Shown here: positions 63,335 through 64,000 of the stretch, one piece after another
Position numbering within the stretch: position 1 is the first letter of the stretch
Layout: every line of letters begins with the position of its first letter
Origin: CAIQPV01 sp963719855
GTDB taxonomy: Bacteria > Pseudomonadota > Gammaproteobacteria > Burkholderiales > Gallionellaceae
Direction of reading: 5' to 3'
Assembly (NCBI GenBank): GCA_963719855.1
Contig: CAVRDK010000001.1
Span: 310,001 to 374,000 of the forward strand
DNA length: 64,000 bases
The notes under the pieces: generated by a model
Database searches by the model: none
What the model was told of the DNA's origin: nothing
The model's input: only the letters and a program-made list of their open reading frames with translations
Program-made: the position numbers and the translations under genes

Positions 63335-63778
63335 TCAGTTTTCGCGCATGACCGCCGTCCCACAATAAGTCACTCGCGAAACTAGCCACTGCGATCCAGC
63401 CTGATTATATTGGGCGTTGTTCTTTCTGATGCCGACTACTGCATTGGCACCAATCTCACGCGCCTTCTGAGCCAGCTTCAGTAACGCTTCTTTTTCGGCG
63501 AGGCGGTACTCCCAGTCTGATGCTGCCTCAGACTCTGAAAGAGCCTCAACGTAACCAATCGTCTTGACGATCATGAAACCGGGCAGATCATCCGTCGTGA
63601 CCATTAATATCTGGTTTCTAATCAAAAAAAGTTCATGCTCAAGTTGATCGAGTCGTTGTTTTATCATGGCTTTTGATCTGCGACTCCAGCGTAGCAACAT
63701 CGCTCCGGCCAGCAGTAAAGCGAACAATGGGAACGCGCCAAGTAGGCTGCTTGATTGAGTTGCTGCTGAGATAGTCAT
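63335..63778 (-). CDS. YbjQ-like (UPF0145) domain protein with membrane anchor
   Basis: ATG 63778 has GGAG 7 nt upstream; a longer frame to 63847 lacks one. The 147-residue protein has a membrane segment (LLGAFPLFALLLAGAMLL), a short coiled part (KQRLDQLEHELFLIRNQIL), and the YbjQ-type core: GFMIVKTIGYVEALSESE, ALLKLAQKAREIGANAVVGI and WLVSRVTYCGTAV. YbjQ proteins form pentameric rings of unknown role. It is not obviously linked to the operon beside it. Confidence 0.7.
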   Translation of the reverse strand: MTISAATQSSSLLGAFPLFALLLAGAMLLRWSRRSKAMIKQRLDQLEHELFLIRNQILMVTTDDLPGFMIVKTIGYVEALSESEAASDWEYRLAEKEALLKLAQKAREIGANAVVGIRKNNAQYNQAGSQWLVSRVTYCGTAVMREN

Positions 63779-64000
63779 TGGTGTCTCCGATAAGTTTTGA
63801 TCCAGCTTCGCACAGTTCTTCAAAACTGCAAGCCTGCGGCGGGACAAAAGTTATTGCCAAGTTGCCTCTTTTTCAAGTCCCGTGTGCTCGAAATGTGCCT
63901 TGGACGGACGTATTTCGAAAATCGGCTGGCTGATCGTGCCTATACAGTGCTGCCATGCATATTCGTCTTTTTAATTTGTCTGGCCGCTGGTTTCCTTTTG
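63779..64000. other. Window end, no complete gene
   Basis: A + strand ATG at 63955 opens a frame that runs off the window after 15 codons; too short to judge. The rest shows nothing recognisable. Confidence 0.3.

Noticed and set aside
63639..63860. Minus-strand 73-residue frame at the window end
   Set aside because: Overlaps the YbjQ-like gene in another frame, which has the better ribosome-binding site and conserved core.
1..64000. CRISPR arrays, tRNA genes, rRNA genes and intact insertion sequences
   Set aside because: Looked for regular spaced repeats, cloverleaf-like segments and transposase motifs; none found beyond the iterons and the pair repeats reported.

Overview
The window looks like part of a conjugative plasmid (or plasmid-like integrative element) of a proteobacterium, most likely a beta- or gammaproteobacterium. 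It has an F-type (TraL-E-K-B-V-C-F-H-G) transfer apparatus ordered as in the gonococcal genetic island family, a RepA-type initiator with an iteron/DnaA-box origin, and a heavy load of defence genes. No rRNA, tRNA, CRISPR array or intact insertion sequence was seen. No relaxase or partition genes lie in the window.

Layout. (1) 1-18376, defence arm on the + strand: the 3' part of a DUF1998-type helicase with a nuclease-like tail, a RelE-UvrD fusion, an SbcD/YhaO-like phosphoesterase and an SbcC/YhaN-like SMC ATPase; then a Gabija-like pair (OLD-family ATPase/TOPRIM nuclease plus UvrD helicase); then an Mrr-like nuclease/P-loop protein. (2) 18.4-25.6 kb: a decayed partial copy of repA with its upstream region, a 4.3-kb segment bounded by an 18-bp perfect inverted repeat that holds a second Mrr-like/STAND protein and a GT9-type glycosyltransferase facing each other, a tyrosine recombinase directly outside it, and an intact repA. 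(3) 25.6-25.9 kb: oriV. (4) 26.0-48.7 kb: conjugation genes (TraD, DUF4400, then lytic transglycosylase to TraG). They are interrupted by a type III CBASS locus (CdnC, HORMA, TRIP13, NucC) with divergent CapH/CapP regulators and a PIN-like gene. traW, traU, trbC and traN are absent from their usual place between trbI and traF. (5) 48.9-51.4 kb: an unrecognised two-gene system (winged-helix-like protein plus PD-(D/E)XK-like protein). (6) 51.9-52.8 kb: a DUF2971-like gene. (7) 52.9-63.1 kb: a compact minus-strand operon of eight genes, apparently driven by a sigma-54 promoter and facing a large sigma-54 activator gene. It encodes a Gly/Ala-rich membrane-like protein, an ADA-like hydrolase, a thymidylate-synthase-like enzyme, a B12 radical-SAM enzyme, a pyruvate-kinase-like protein interrupted by a TGA, a thymidylate-kinase-like domain, a Ham1-HIT fusion and a methyltransferase. 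I regard this as the best candidate for an undescribed system: regulated production, phosphorylation and disposal of a modified nucleotide. (8) 63.3-63.8 kb: a YbjQ-like membrane protein.

At least eight otherwise well-preserved genes carry single-base frameshifts, nearly all in homopolymer runs. This pattern suggests sequencing error in a draft assembly rather than eight real pseudogenes, so the affected genes are described as whole genes with the shift position given.
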